Shown here: positions 51,228-59,145 of the stretch, piece after piece
Layout: every line of letters starts with the position of its first letter
Position numbering within the stretch: position 1 is the first letter of the stretch
From: Streptomyces cacaoi
GTDB taxonomy: Bacteria; Actinomycetota; Actinomycetes; Streptomycetales; Streptomycetaceae
Direction: 5' to 3'
Assembly: GCF_006539165.1 (NCBI RefSeq)
Contig: NZ_BJMM01000003.1
Span: 248,001-312,000 of the forward strand
DNA length: 64,000 nt
Program-made: the position numbers and the translations under genes
The notes under the pieces: generated by a model
Databases searched by the model: none
Told to the model about the DNA's origin: nothing
Seen by the model: the letters and a program-made list of their open reading frames with translations, nothing else

Positions 51228-51869
51228 ATGGCCGAAGCACAGACACCCACGCCGCGTGAAGCCTTCGACACGCTGCTGGCCGGCAACCAGCGGTTCGTCG
51301 GCGGTGCGCCCCAGCACCCCAACCAGGACGCCGCCCGCCGGGCCGAGGTCGTCCCGTCGCAGAGCCCGTTCGCCGTGCTGTTCGGCTGCTCCGACTCCCG
51401 GCTCGCCGCCGAGATCATCTTCGACCGCGGGCTCGGCGACCTGTTCGTCGTCCGCACCGCCGGGCACGTCCAGGGGCCCGAGGTGCTGGGCAGCATCGAG
51501 TACGGGGTGAGCGTGCTCGGTGCGCCGCTGGTCGTGGTGCTCGGCCACGACGCGTGCGGCGCCGTCGCCGCCACCCGGTCCGCCGTCGAGGACGGCGCGG
51601 CGGCGGGCGGCTATGTGCGGGAGGTGATCGAGCGGGTGACCCCGAGTGTGCTGGCCGCGCGCGCCGCCGGGCGTACCCGGGACGAGGACTTCATCGCCGA
51701 GCACATCCGGCACACCGTCGATCTGCTGATGGAGCGCTCCCGCGTCCTGGCGGACGCGGTCGAGGCCGGACGTGTGGCGGTGGTGGGGCTGTCGTACCGG
51801 CTGGTGGACGGCACGGCCCGGGTGGTCACCGCCCGGGGCCTGGACGTCGCCGCCGACGTGGAGCAGTGA
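51228..51869 (+). CDS. Beta-class carbonic anhydrase
   Basis: 213 residues. The zinc ligands are in CSDSR (residues ~54-58, with the Asp-Arg dyad) and GHDACGAV (His and Cys, ~105-112), the full beta-class signature. Length is typical. It interconverts CO2 and bicarbonate in the cytoplasm. A hairpin-forming sequence follows before the convergent serine hydrolase gene. Confidence 0.95.
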   Translation: MAEAQTPTPREAFDTLLAGNQRFVGGAPQHPNQDAARRAEVVPSQSPFAVLFGCSDSRLAAEIIFDRGLGDLFVVRTAGHVQGPEVLGSIEYGVSVLGAPLVVVLGHDACGAVAATRSAVEDGAAAGGYVREVIERVTPSVLAARAAGRTRDEDFIAEHIRHTVDLLMERSRVLADAVEAGRVAVVGLSYRLVDGTARVVTARGLDVAADVEQ

Positions 51870-51880
51870 CACCGGCGTAG

Positions 51881-51921
51881 CCGGGCGGGACCGGCCGTGC
51901 GGGGCGGCGCCGTCCGCCCGG
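51881..51921. terminator. Hairpin between convergent genes
   Basis: CCGGGCGGGAC (51881-51891) pairs with GTCCGCCCGG (51912-51921), with one bulged G and a 20-base loop, between the carbonic anhydrase and serine hydrolase stops. Confidence 0.5.
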
Positions 51922-51925
51922 CCGG

Positions 51926-53083
51926 TCAGCCGTGCATCGCGACGCGGTACAGGGCCGCGACCGCGTCGTCGAGGGGATGGGGGAGCGGCCTGCCGGAGGA
52001 GTCGAGCCTGTTCCACCTCTGGGTGTTGACGGCGACGGCCATCTGCCGCCGGCCGTCGGCACGGGTCATGGCCAGCGTTCCGCCGCCCCAGACGGTGCCG
52101 CCGTGGCCCCAGAACGTGCCCTGCCCCGGCTCCGTGGACGACGCCCCTTCCATCGGGTGCAGGCCGAGGCCGTAGGCGAGGGTCCGTCCCTCGTGGGAGA
52201 CGACGGGGACGGTGCGCTGCATCTGCGCCAGCGACGAGGGGCCGACGATCTCCCCGGCCAGCAGCTTGCCGTAGAAGCGGTTGAGGTCCGCGACGGTCGA
52301 TATCAGCGAGGCCGCGGGGCCGACCCAGGACATGTCGTGGACGCTGTGGTCGCGCGGCGGGTCGATCATGCCGAACCACGCCTCGTAGAGCCGGGAGTGC
52401 GGCCCTTCGACGGTCGGCCCGGAGGGGAACCCGGTGTCCCGGAGCCCGGCGCGCTCGATGACGTTCCGGGTGATGTACCGCTCGGCCGTGGTGCCGGTCA
52501 CCTGCTCCAGGAGCCGGCCGAGGAGCAGGTAGTTGGTGTTGGAGTAGACGCCCGGAGTGCCGCCCGGGGTGCCGACGGCGGGTGCGGCGACGCCCATTTC
52601 GATCAGTTCGACGGGGTCGAACCGGGTGAACCGCAGGTCCTCCAGGCTGTCGGGCCGGGTGTCGGCGAGGACGGGGAACGCCCTGAGGGAGGGGTAGGCG
52701 TACGGCAGGTACTCGGCGAGGCCGCTGGTGTGGTTGAGCAGCATCCGGACGGTGACGGCGGCCCCGCGCTCCCCGGGGAGCAGCCGTGGAAGGTACCGGC
52801 CGACCGGTGCGTCGAGGCCGATCACGCCGCTGTCGACCTGCTGGAGAACGGCCGCTGCCGTGAACGTCTTGGTGACGCTGCCGACGCGGTGCCGCAGGCC
52901 GGCGGTGACGGGGCGGCCGGTGTCGAGATCCGCGACCCCGGCGGCGCCGCGCCAGCGGTGGGCGCCGTCCCGTACCTCGGCGAACACGCCCGGCATCCCG
53001 GCGCGGTGGACGTTCTCGACGGCCGCCTCCAGCGCCGCGGTGTCCAGTGGGTTCCTCGTGTCGTCCTGCACGTCGTGCGTCAC
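51926..53083 (-). CDS. Serine hydrolase, beta-lactamase/D-Ala-D-Ala carboxypeptidase family
   Basis: 385 residues from GTG 53083. Class C-like motifs: SVTK (SxxK nucleophile, residue ~70), YSNTN (YxN, ~190) and HGGTVWGG (~325, the HxG equivalent of KTG). LLNHTSGLAEYLPY is characteristic of the family. No signal peptide is evident at this start. Unlike a SurE-type cyclase it lacks the extra C-terminal barrel and sits with its own divergent TetR regulator, so I do not connect it to the NRPS. Possible roles are peptide or ester hydrolysis, or beta-lactam tolerance. Confidence 0.9.
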   Translation of the reverse strand: MTHDVQDDTRNPLDTAALEAAVENVHRAGMPGVFAEVRDGAHRWRGAAGVADLDTGRPVTAGLRHRVGSVTKTFTAAAVLQQVDSGVIGLDAPVGRYLPRLLPGERGAAVTVRMLLNHTSGLAEYLPYAYPSLRAFPVLADTRPDSLEDLRFTRFDPVELIEMGVAAPAVGTPGGTPGVYSNTNYLLLGRLLEQVTGTTAERYITRNVIERAGLRDTGFPSGPTVEGPHSRLYEAWFGMIDPPRDHSVHDMSWVGPAASLISTVADLNRFYGKLLAGEIVGPSSLAQMQRTVPVVSHEGRTLAYGLGLHPMEGASSTEPGQGTFWGHGGTVWGGGTLAMTRADGRRQMAVAVNTQRWNRLDSSGRPLPHPLDDAVAALYRVAMHG

Positions 53084-53217
53084 GTCGTCCGTCCTCTCGC
53101 TTCCCCCGGTGTGCGCTCCGCATCGGCCGCCCTTCCCGGACGGGGAGGTCCGGTGGGGTCCTGAACTGCCCGGTGCATACGGGGCGTTGGCCCGTCGGAG
53201 CACCTGTGCCCTCATTA

Positions 53218-53234
53218 TGCACGCGGTGCGTGCA
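53218..53234. promoter_or_regulatory. Palindromic TetR operator TGCACGC-N3-GCGTGCA
   Basis: Perfect 7-base inverted repeat around three bases, in the 194-bp gap between the serine hydrolase gene and the TetR gene. A -10-like TAGGGT lies at 53251-53256 toward the TetR gene, so binding could block both promoters. Confidence 0.7.
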
Positions 53235-53277
53235 ACGCCAAGTGCACAGGTAGGGTGGGATCGGCGAGAGGAGCACG

Positions 53278-53937
53278 ATGGCAGGCCGAAGGCGTTGGTC
53301 GACCGACGAGATCCTGGACGCGGCGGCGGAGTTGCTGCGTACCGGCGAGGCGGACACGTTCAGTGTGCGCAAGCTGGCCGCGGTCCTCGGGACCGATTCC
53401 TCCAGCCTCTACCGGCACTTCCGCAGCAAGACCGAACTGCTGCGCGCGGTCGCGGACCGGGTCCTCCTGGCGGCGATGGACGGTCACCGCCCCGAGGGCG
53501 ACTGGAAGCAGCGCATCACACAGCTGGCCCTGCGGGTGCGGGAGGTCTTCGGCCGGCAGCCCCAACTCGCCGCCGTCTGGGGGCGGTACGCGTCGGGCGG
53601 CGCCGGTTCCCGGCTGGTCGTGGAAGAGGTGTTGCAGGCGCTGCGCGCGTCGGGGCTGCCCGACGAGGAGATCCCCGCGCGCTACCACCGGATCGCCGTC
53701 CTCATCGCCGCGTTGGTCGCCGCCGAAGCCGGGGTCGGCACCGTCGCCCCCGAGGAGCGCGAGCAGGGCATGGAACTGTTCCGCGTCACGGTGCTCGGCG
53801 CCGACCCCGAACGCTTCCCCGCCCTCGCCCACTTCGCCCGCGACGTCCGCCCGCTCGGCGCGGACCGGCGTGCCGCGTTCGAGGAGATCCTCGCCGCCCA
53901 TCTGGACCGGATCGAGGCGGATGTACGGGCCCGCTGA
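53278..53937 (+). CDS. TetR-family regulator
   Basis: 219 residues with GAGAGGAG directly upstream of ATG 53278. The helix-turn-helix is FSVRKLAAVLGTDSSSLYRHFRSKTELLRAV, and the C-terminal domain resembles the TetR_C group of antibiotic-efflux repressors. It is divergent from the serine hydrolase gene with a perfect palindrome between them, so it probably regulates that gene and itself. Confidence 0.93.
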   Translation: MAGRRRWSTDEILDAAAELLRTGEADTFSVRKLAAVLGTDSSSLYRHFRSKTELLRAVADRVLLAAMDGHRPEGDWKQRITQLALRVREVFGRQPQLAAVWGRYASGGAGSRLVVEEVLQALRASGLPDEEIPARYHRIAVLIAALVAAEAGVGTVAPEEREQGMELFRVTVLGADPERFPALAHFARDVRPLGADRRAAFEEILAAHLDRIEADVRAR

Positions 53938-53943
53938 GGCGCC

Positions 53944-54501
53944 TCAGCCGGAGGTGTCCCCACCGGACGCGCGCAGCGCGGCGTCCAGGGCCGACATCAG
54001 ACGGGCCACGCGGTTCCCGCCCGCCGGGGCCGGCGGGTAGCGGCGCAGGACATCCACCAGGGCCGGTACGGCACGCCGCCGCTCCCGCTCGATCGACTCC
54101 TCGCCGGCTCCGGGCGCTTCCCCCGCCAGGATTTCCGCCGTGCGCGCCGCACTTGCCGAGGCGCGCAGGATGTGTCCCACCTGGTGGGCCTTGGCGAGGG
54201 GATGGAGGTAGGCGGCGGACGCGGCGTCCCCGGCGGCACGCGCGGCGAGCCGTGCGGCCTCGGTCGAGGCGTCCCGTGCCGCCCGGTGCGCGTCCAGCGA
54301 GGTGACACGCTGGAGCCTGGTCCGCCGCGCGCCGTCGGCGAACTCGAAGGCGGCGTCGAGTGCCGCGCGCGGCCGGGGATCCTCGGGGTGTGCCTCCTCG
54401 AACACGGGGAGGATCCCGCGCGCCGCCTCGGCCGCATAGCGGGCCACGACGCGGAGTTCGTCCATGGTCAGCTCGAAGTCACCGGACACGGAGGCGGTCA
54501 T
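53944..54501 (-). CDS. Imm5-like putative immunity protein
   Basis: 185 residues, Ala-rich and helical. ARGILPVFEEAHPEDPRPRA and the later DAHRAARDASTEAARLAARA with a YLHPLAKAHQVGHILRAS end resemble the Imm5-like family of putative immunity proteins, made of repeated helices. No toxin gene is adjacent. It overlaps the stop of the upstream metallo-hydrolase as ATGA and is co-translated with it. The family name rests on pattern memory; an immunity role is not shown. Confidence 0.6.
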   Translation of the reverse strand: MTASVSGDFELTMDELRVVARYAAEAARGILPVFEEAHPEDPRPRAALDAAFEFADGARRTRLQRVTSLDAHRAARDASTEAARLAARAAGDAASAAYLHPLAKAHQVGHILRASASAARTAEILAGEAPGAGEESIERERRRAVPALVDVLRRYPPAPAGGNRVARLMSALDAALRASGGDTSG

Positions 54502-55310
54502 GGGCGCGACCCTCCCTTACGGTCGGCGGGAGCGCCGTCCCGGCCCGGGGCCGCTGCTCCGGCGCCGGAGCCGAGCTGGACGACGAGACCCGGGGCGGCG
54601 ACGTCGAGCGGGGCGGTACAGGCGTCGGCGGCCGCCTCCCGTGCCGCCCGCGGATCCGTCCCCGGCCACAGGTGGGTGAGCAGCAGCCGGGCGGCGCCGG
54701 CCCGGCTCGCGTACTGCCCGGCCAGCCGGGCCGTCAGCAGGTACGGTGCGTCGGCGGCCGGCACCTCGTGGACGTGGGTGGCCTCCGACAGCAGCAGATC
54801 GGCGTCCCGGGCGAGGCGCGGGATGTCCGGGCTGGGGCCGGTGTCGCCGGTGTAGGCGAGCACGCCCTCCGGTGTGGTCAGCCGGATCCCGGCGTTGGGC
54901 ACGAAGTGCGGCAGGAGCCGGGTGCCGACCCGGAAGGGGCCGAGGGTGAACCGGTCGCCGGGCCGGAACTCCCGCAGGTCGTACGTCCCGGCGAGCATGT
55001 GCCGCCCGTCGAGCGCGAGCACGGCGTCGGCCGCTCCGTGCGGTGCGTACACCGGGAGCGGGGGAGGCGGTGTTCCGGCGAGGCCGCGGGCGCGCAGCAG
55101 CGGGTTGAGGTCGGCGCAGTGGTCGGGGTGGCCGTGGCTGAGCAGTACGGCGTCGACGGCGTCCGCCGGGTGGTGGACGAACAGCTGTGGCAGCGTGGCG
55201 TATCCGGGGTCGATGAGCAGGCGGAAGCCCGCGTACTCGACGAGGTAGCCGCTGCATGCCTGGGCCGCGGTGGGCCATGCCCCGCAGCCGCCGAGAACGG
55301 TGAGCCGCAT
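54498..55310 (-). CDS. MBL-fold metallo-hydrolase
   Basis: 270 residues from ATG 55310. The metallo-beta-lactamase fold is given by LLSHGHPDHCADLNP (HxHxDH variant), the LPHFVPN His, AYTGDTGPS (Asp) and LLTHLWPG (His), as in RNase Z-like and cyclic-nucleotide phosphodiesterase-like small hydrolases. It is the first gene of a two-gene operon with the Imm5-like gene. Substrate unknown. Confidence 0.88.
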   Translation of the reverse strand: MRLTVLGGCGAWPTAAQACSGYLVEYAGFRLLIDPGYATLPQLFVHHPADAVDAVLLSHGHPDHCADLNPLLRARGLAGTPPPPLPVYAPHGAADAVLALDGRHMLAGTYDLREFRPGDRFTLGPFRVGTRLLPHFVPNAGIRLTTPEGVLAYTGDTGPSPDIPRLARDADLLLSEATHVHEVPAADAPYLLTARLAGQYASRAGAARLLLTHLWPGTDPRAAREAAADACTAPLDVAAPGLVVQLGSGAGAAAPGRDGAPADRKGGSRP

Positions 55311-55497
55311 GACGGTAAACTCTAGCGTTCGACCGGGCGTGCCGCGCCCCCGAATCCCCTGCCTGCGAGGGGACTTCCGCCGACGGGGACGGCCGCCTCG
55401 CGCCCGGTGCGCGTCCCCCGCTCGCGGAATCGGAGGCTCCGCACGCCCCGGAAGGCCCCCGAAGCGGGGCCCCGGCAGTGTGGTGGGGCGCGGTGCC

Positions 55498-56280
55498 TCA
55501 CCGCCCGGTCTGCTGCGGCAGGGTGAGGATCTCGGCTCCGTCGTCGGTGATGGCGATCGTGTGCTCGCTGTGCGCCGTCCGGCAGCCCGTGGCGCTGCGG
55601 AGCGTCCACCCGTCGGCGTCGGTGACGAGCGTGGCGGTGTCCGCCATGATCCACGGCTCCAGCGCCAGCAGCAGCCCGGGGCGCAGCTTGTATCCGCGGC
55701 CGGGCCGGCCGGTGTTGGCCACGTGCGGGTCCTGGTGCATCGTCGAGCCGATGCCGTGGCCCCCGAACTGGGTGTTGACCGGGTAGCCCGCCTCGTCGAG
55801 GACCGTGCCGATGGCGTGGGAGATGTCGCCGACCCGGGCACCGGGCACGGCCGCGGCGATCCCCGCGGCCAGCGCGCGCTCGGTCGTGTCGATCATCCGG
55901 GCGTCCTCCGGCGACACGGTCTCGCCCACGGTGAAGCTGATCGCCGCGTCGGCGGCGACCCCGTCCTTGGAGACGGCGAGATCGAGGGTCAGCAGATCGC
56001 CGTCGGCCAGCGCGTAGTCGCGGGGCCGGCCGTGGAGCACGGCGTCGTTGACGGCGGTGCAGATGTAGTGGCCGAACGGGCCGCGTCCGAAGGAGGGCGC
56101 GTAGTCGACGTAGCAGGACTCCGCCCCCGCCTCGACGATCATCTCCTTCGCCCACCGGTCGATGTCCAGCAGGTTCGTACCGATCGTGCTGCGGCCCTTG
56201 AGCGTGTGCAGGATGTGGGCGACCAGGGCGCCCGAGCCCTTCGCTCGGCTCAGCTGCGTGGGGTTGAGGATCTCGATCAC
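55498..56280 (-). CDS. map: Methionine aminopeptidase, type I (second-copy type)
   Basis: 260 residues from GTG 56280, with GAAGGA seven bases upstream. Metal ligands: DLAVSKDG-VAADAA (two Asp), GHGIGSTMH (His), ALEPWI (Glu) and SEHTIAI (Glu), all of MetAP type I; the substrate-binding His is in the same GHGIG block. It removes N-terminal Met from nascent proteins. It is divergent from an XRE regulator with an ATACCGG repeat between, which suggests a regulated accessory copy rather than the housekeeping gene found with the ribosomal operon. Confidence 0.93.
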   Translation of the reverse strand: MIEILNPTQLSRAKGSGALVAHILHTLKGRSTIGTNLLDIDRWAKEMIVEAGAESCYVDYAPSFGRGPFGHYICTAVNDAVLHGRPRDYALADGDLLTLDLAVSKDGVAADAAISFTVGETVSPEDARMIDTTERALAAGIAAAVPGARVGDISHAIGTVLDEAGYPVNTQFGGHGIGSTMHQDPHVANTGRPGRGYKLRPGLLLALEPWIMADTATLVTDADGWTLRSATGCRTAHSEHTIAITDDGAEILTLPQQTGR

Positions 56281-56309
56281 GGCGCGTCCTTCTCGTGCTC
56301 CCAATAACA

Positions 56310-56336
56310 ATACCGGCAATACTATACCGGTACTAG
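56310..56336. promoter_or_regulatory. ATACCGG repeats with TACCGGTA palindrome, candidate XRE operator
   Basis: ATACCGG occurs at 56310-56316 and 56324-56330. The second copy is part of the palindrome TACCGGTA (56325-56332), flanked by CTA and TAG. It lies between divergent map and XRE genes. Confidence 0.6.
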
Positions 56337-56339
56337 AAT
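56334..56339 (+). promoter_or_regulatory. -10 box of the XRE gene (leaderless)
   Basis: TAGAAT lies seven bases before the ATG at 56347, so the transcript should begin at or next to the start codon. No -35 match is evident. Confidence 0.5.
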
Positions 56340-56346
56340 CGGACCC

Positions 56347-56649
56347 ATGGTCAGGTTGCCGCTCACCCCCGAAGAGGTCGAACGCGGACAGCGCCTCGGT
56401 GCCCTCCTACGCAGGGCCAGGGGAGAGCGTTCGATGCTCGATGTCGCACTCGCCGCACAGGTCTCCCCGGAGACCCTCCGAAAGATCGAGTCGGGCCGGG
56501 TGGCCACCCCGGCCTTCCCGACCATCGCGGCGATCGCCGATGTCCTCGGCCTCTCGCTCGACGCGGTGTGGTCCGAGATCAGCGGGGCCGGCCGGAGCGC
56601 CGGGCGGACCGGTTCCGCCCACGGCGCACGGCAGCAGCTGGTCTCGTAG
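56347..56649 (+). CDS. XRE-family helix-turn-helix regulator
   Basis: 100 residues. The HTH covers residues ~15-70: LGALLRRARGERSMLDVALA, VSPETLRKIESGRVATPAFP, IAAIADVLGLSLDAVW, the full Cro/C1 pattern. No further domain. It is divergent from the methionine aminopeptidase gene, with operator-like repeats overlapping its -10 box, so autoregulation and control of map are likely. Confidence 0.92.
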   Translation: MVRLPLTPEEVERGQRLGALLRRARGERSMLDVALAAQVSPETLRKIESGRVATPAFPTIAAIADVLGLSLDAVWSEISGAGRSAGRTGSAHGARQQLVS

Positions 56650-56786
56650 ATTCCGCCTCCCCCCGCCGCCGTGGCACCGGCCGGCGCCGGTACGCGCCGG
56701 ACGGTCCTGGGTACGCGCCCGGCACGACCCCGGCCCCGTCGGCACCGCGTCCCACGGCGGCGTGAGGACCTTCCGGCCCCGCGGGC

Positions 56787-58292
56787 TCAGTGTCCGGCCG
56801 TGAGTTCGCCGCTGAGCCGACCGTGCAGACGGGCGCTGGCGTCGTTGAGCCCGGTGATCTCCACCGTCTTGCCACGCTGTGCGTACTTGGTCTCGATGGC
56901 GTCGAGGGCGGCGACGGACGAGGCGTCCCAGATGTGGGCCTCGGACAGGTCGATGACGACATGGCCCGGGTCGCCCGCGTAGTCGAACTGGGACACGAGG
57001 TCGTTGGTGGAGGCGAAGAACAGCTCACCGGTGACGGCGTAGACGACCTGGGTCCCCTCCGGGTCGGTGACCGAGGTGACACGGGCGAGCCGGGCCACCC
57101 GCCGGGCGAAGACGACCATGGCGGTGACCGAGCCGGTGATGACGCCGATGGACAGGTTGTCGGTGGCGACGACCACGACGACGGTGACCGCCATGACGGT
57201 CGTCTCCCCGATCGGCATGCGCTTGAGGGTGGCGGGCCGCACCGAGTGCCAGTCGAAGGTGCCGACGGCGACCAGCACCATGACGGCGACGAGAGCGGCC
57301 ATCGGGATCTCGGAGACGACCGGGCCCAGGACGATGCACAGGATGAGCAGGAAGAACCCGGCCAGGAAGGTGGACAGCCGGGTCCTGGCCCCGTTCTTGA
57401 CGTTGATCATCGTCTGGCCGATCATCGCGCAGCCGCCCATGCCGCCGAAGAAGCCCGCGGTGATGTTGGCGATGCCCTGGCCGACGCACTCCCGGGTCTT
57501 GCCCGAGCGGGTGTCGGTGAGTTCGTCGACGAGCTTCGCGGTCATCATCGACTCCATCAGGCCCACCAGGGCCATCGCCAGCGCGTAGGGGGCGATGACG
57601 GTGAGCGTGTGCGGCGTGAAGGGCACATCCGGCAGCCCCGGCACGGGAAGGCGCGAGGGCAGCTCGCCCTTGTCCCCGACGGTGGGGACGGCGATCCCGG
57701 CGGCCACCGTGATCACGGTGAGCACCACGATGGAGACCAGCGGGGCCGGAACCGCCTTGGTGATCTTCGGGAAGAGCAGCATCAGGCCCAGCCCGGCCGC
57801 CACCAGCGGATAGACCGGCCAGGGCACATCGCGCAGATTGGGGATCTGGGCGGTGAACAGCAGGATGCCCAGCGCGTTGACGAACCCGACCATCACCGAG
57901 CGGGGTACGAACCGCATCAGCTTGGCCACACCGAGGGAGCCCAGGACGATCTGGAAGATCCCCGCCAGGACGACGGTGGCGAGCAGATGACCGAGGCCGT
58001 GCTGGCGGGCGACGGGCGCGACGACCAGGGCGACGGCGCCGGTGGACGCGGAGATCATGGCGGGACGGCCGCCCACGAAGGCGATGACCATGGCCATGAC
58101 GCAGGCCGCGTACAGGCCCACGGCCGGATCGACGCCGGCGATCACCGAGAAGGAGATCGCCTCGGGGATCAGGGCGAGGCCGACGACCAGCCCGGCCAGC
58201 ACCTCGGTCCTGGCGACCTTCGGGGAGGACAGCCAGACCGGGCGCCCGGCCGAACGCAGCCGCGCGAGTGCGGATGTGGCGGAAGACAACAA
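56787..58292 (-). CDS. SulP-family anion transporter with STAS domain
   Basis: 501 residues from TTG 58292, the first start codon in frame after sequence with no protein character; a TTG at 58289 follows. The membrane domain has 10-14 segments beginning EVLAGLVVGLALIPEAISFS, the SulP signature (VVGxxLIPxxxxxSxIAG), and a later GMGGCAMIGQTMINVKNGAR. The C-terminal ~100 residues are the STAS domain (VVIDLSEAHIWDASSVAALD). It is likely to import sulfate or bicarbonate. It is divergent from the MerR gene, whose palindrome lies about 300 bp upstream, implying a long leader. Confidence 0.9.
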   Translation of the reverse strand: MLSSATSALARLRSAGRPVWLSSPKVARTEVLAGLVVGLALIPEAISFSVIAGVDPAVGLYAACVMAMVIAFVGGRPAMISASTGAVALVVAPVARQHGLGHLLATVVLAGIFQIVLGSLGVAKLMRFVPRSVMVGFVNALGILLFTAQIPNLRDVPWPVYPLVAAGLGLMLLFPKITKAVPAPLVSIVVLTVITVAAGIAVPTVGDKGELPSRLPVPGLPDVPFTPHTLTVIAPYALAMALVGLMESMMTAKLVDELTDTRSGKTRECVGQGIANITAGFFGGMGGCAMIGQTMINVKNGARTRLSTFLAGFFLLILCIVLGPVVSEIPMAALVAVMVLVAVGTFDWHSVRPATLKRMPIGETTVMAVTVVVVVATDNLSIGVITGSVTAMVVFARRVARLARVTSVTDPEGTQVVYAVTGELFFASTNDLVSQFDYAGDPGHVVIDLSEAHIWDASSVAALDAIETKYAQRGKTVEITGLNDASARLHGRLSGELTAGH

Positions 58293-58595
58293 CTCAGAAC
58301 CTGTCGTACTCGGGCACGCCCCGGCGATGGCCCGGACGTGCGGGAAGGGACGGCGCTGCCGGACGGCACCCGCCGACGGCCCTGGTGCCGGGCCGGAACC
58401 GATGGGTCGTCGGGGAGCGGCGGCGGAGCGCGGCTCCCCGAAGGGGAAGCGGAGGCTACGGCGGGCAGGCGGCGGCGCGGGGCGACCTGGGCTCGCGCAC
58501 GCTCTCTCCTGCCGGACGGGGTCTGCTCCCGGGCAGCCTCGTCCGCCCGGAATCCGCCGGGGGACGGCTGACCGTGACCTGCACTGTCGGTGAAA
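58293..58595 (-). other. Upstream region of SulP (possible long leader)
   Basis: About 300 bases between the SulP start and the MerR palindrome. Frames are open but show no protein character. If SulP is transcribed from the palindrome, this would be a long 5' untranslated region. I could not identify a known riboswitch in it. Confidence 0.4.
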
Positions 58596-58619
58596 CCCTA
58601 CCCTAACGTTAGGGTAGGG
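58596..58619. promoter_or_regulatory. Perfect 24-bp palindrome, MerR operator
   Basis: Half-site CCCTACCCTAAC at 58596-58607 is repeated in exact inverse at 58608-58619. Each half contains a -10-like TAGGGT in outward orientation, so the element can overlap divergent promoters, as expected for a MerR-family regulator. Confidence 0.8.
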
Positions 58620-58673
58620 ATCGACGGGGCCGTGCGCGGCCCGCACAGCGGACGGGGCCGGAAGGGCACAGAC

Positions 58674-59081
58674 GTGGACGGCACACACATGCAGATCGGC
58701 GAGGTCGCCGCACGGACGGAGCTGTCCCTGCGCACCATCCGCCACTACGAGGAGGCGGGCCTGGTCGTCCCCTCCGCCCGCTCCCAGGGCGGCTTCCGGC
58801 TGTACACCGAACGGGACGTCGAACGGCTGATGGTCATCCGCCGGATGAAGCCGCTCGGCTTCTCCCTGGACGAGATGCGCGAACTGCTGGCCGCCACCGA
58901 CGCCTTGGACACCTCCGCCGGGCTCACCGGGGACGAACGGGACGCCCTGCTGGAGACCGTGCGCGGCTTCGAGACCCGGGCCGCCGCCAAGATCGAGGAA
59001 CTGCGGGTACAGCTGTCCCGCGCCGAGGACTTCGCCGCGACCCTCCGCTCCCGTCTCGGCGACGACGGGGCCGGAACCTGA
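58674..59081 (+). CDS. MerR-family regulator
   Basis: 135 residues from GTG 58674, with GGAAGGG about seven bases upstream; ATG 58689 would give 130. The winged helix is MQIGEVAARTELSLRTIRHY, then EEAGLVVPSARSQGGFRLYT, followed by a dimerisation helix (TRAAAKIEELRVQLSRAED). No C-terminal Cys cluster, so it is not a metal sensor of the MerR/CueR kind. It is divergent from SulP across a perfect palindrome. Confidence 0.92.
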   Translation: MDGTHMQIGEVAARTELSLRTIRHYEEAGLVVPSARSQGGFRLYTERDVERLMVIRRMKPLGFSLDEMRELLAATDALDTSAGLTGDERDALLETVRGFETRAAAKIEELRVQLSRAEDFAATLRSRLGDDGAGT

Positions 59082-59145
59082 TCCTCCGCTCCCGCCCCGG
59101 TCCGGGGGCCGGAGACCGGCGGGCGCCCCCACGTACAGTGGCGGG

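Noticed and set aside
51926..53083. The serine hydrolase as the NRPS cyclase
   Set aside because: It is 29 kb away, lacks the C-terminal barrel, and has its own divergent TetR gene and operator.
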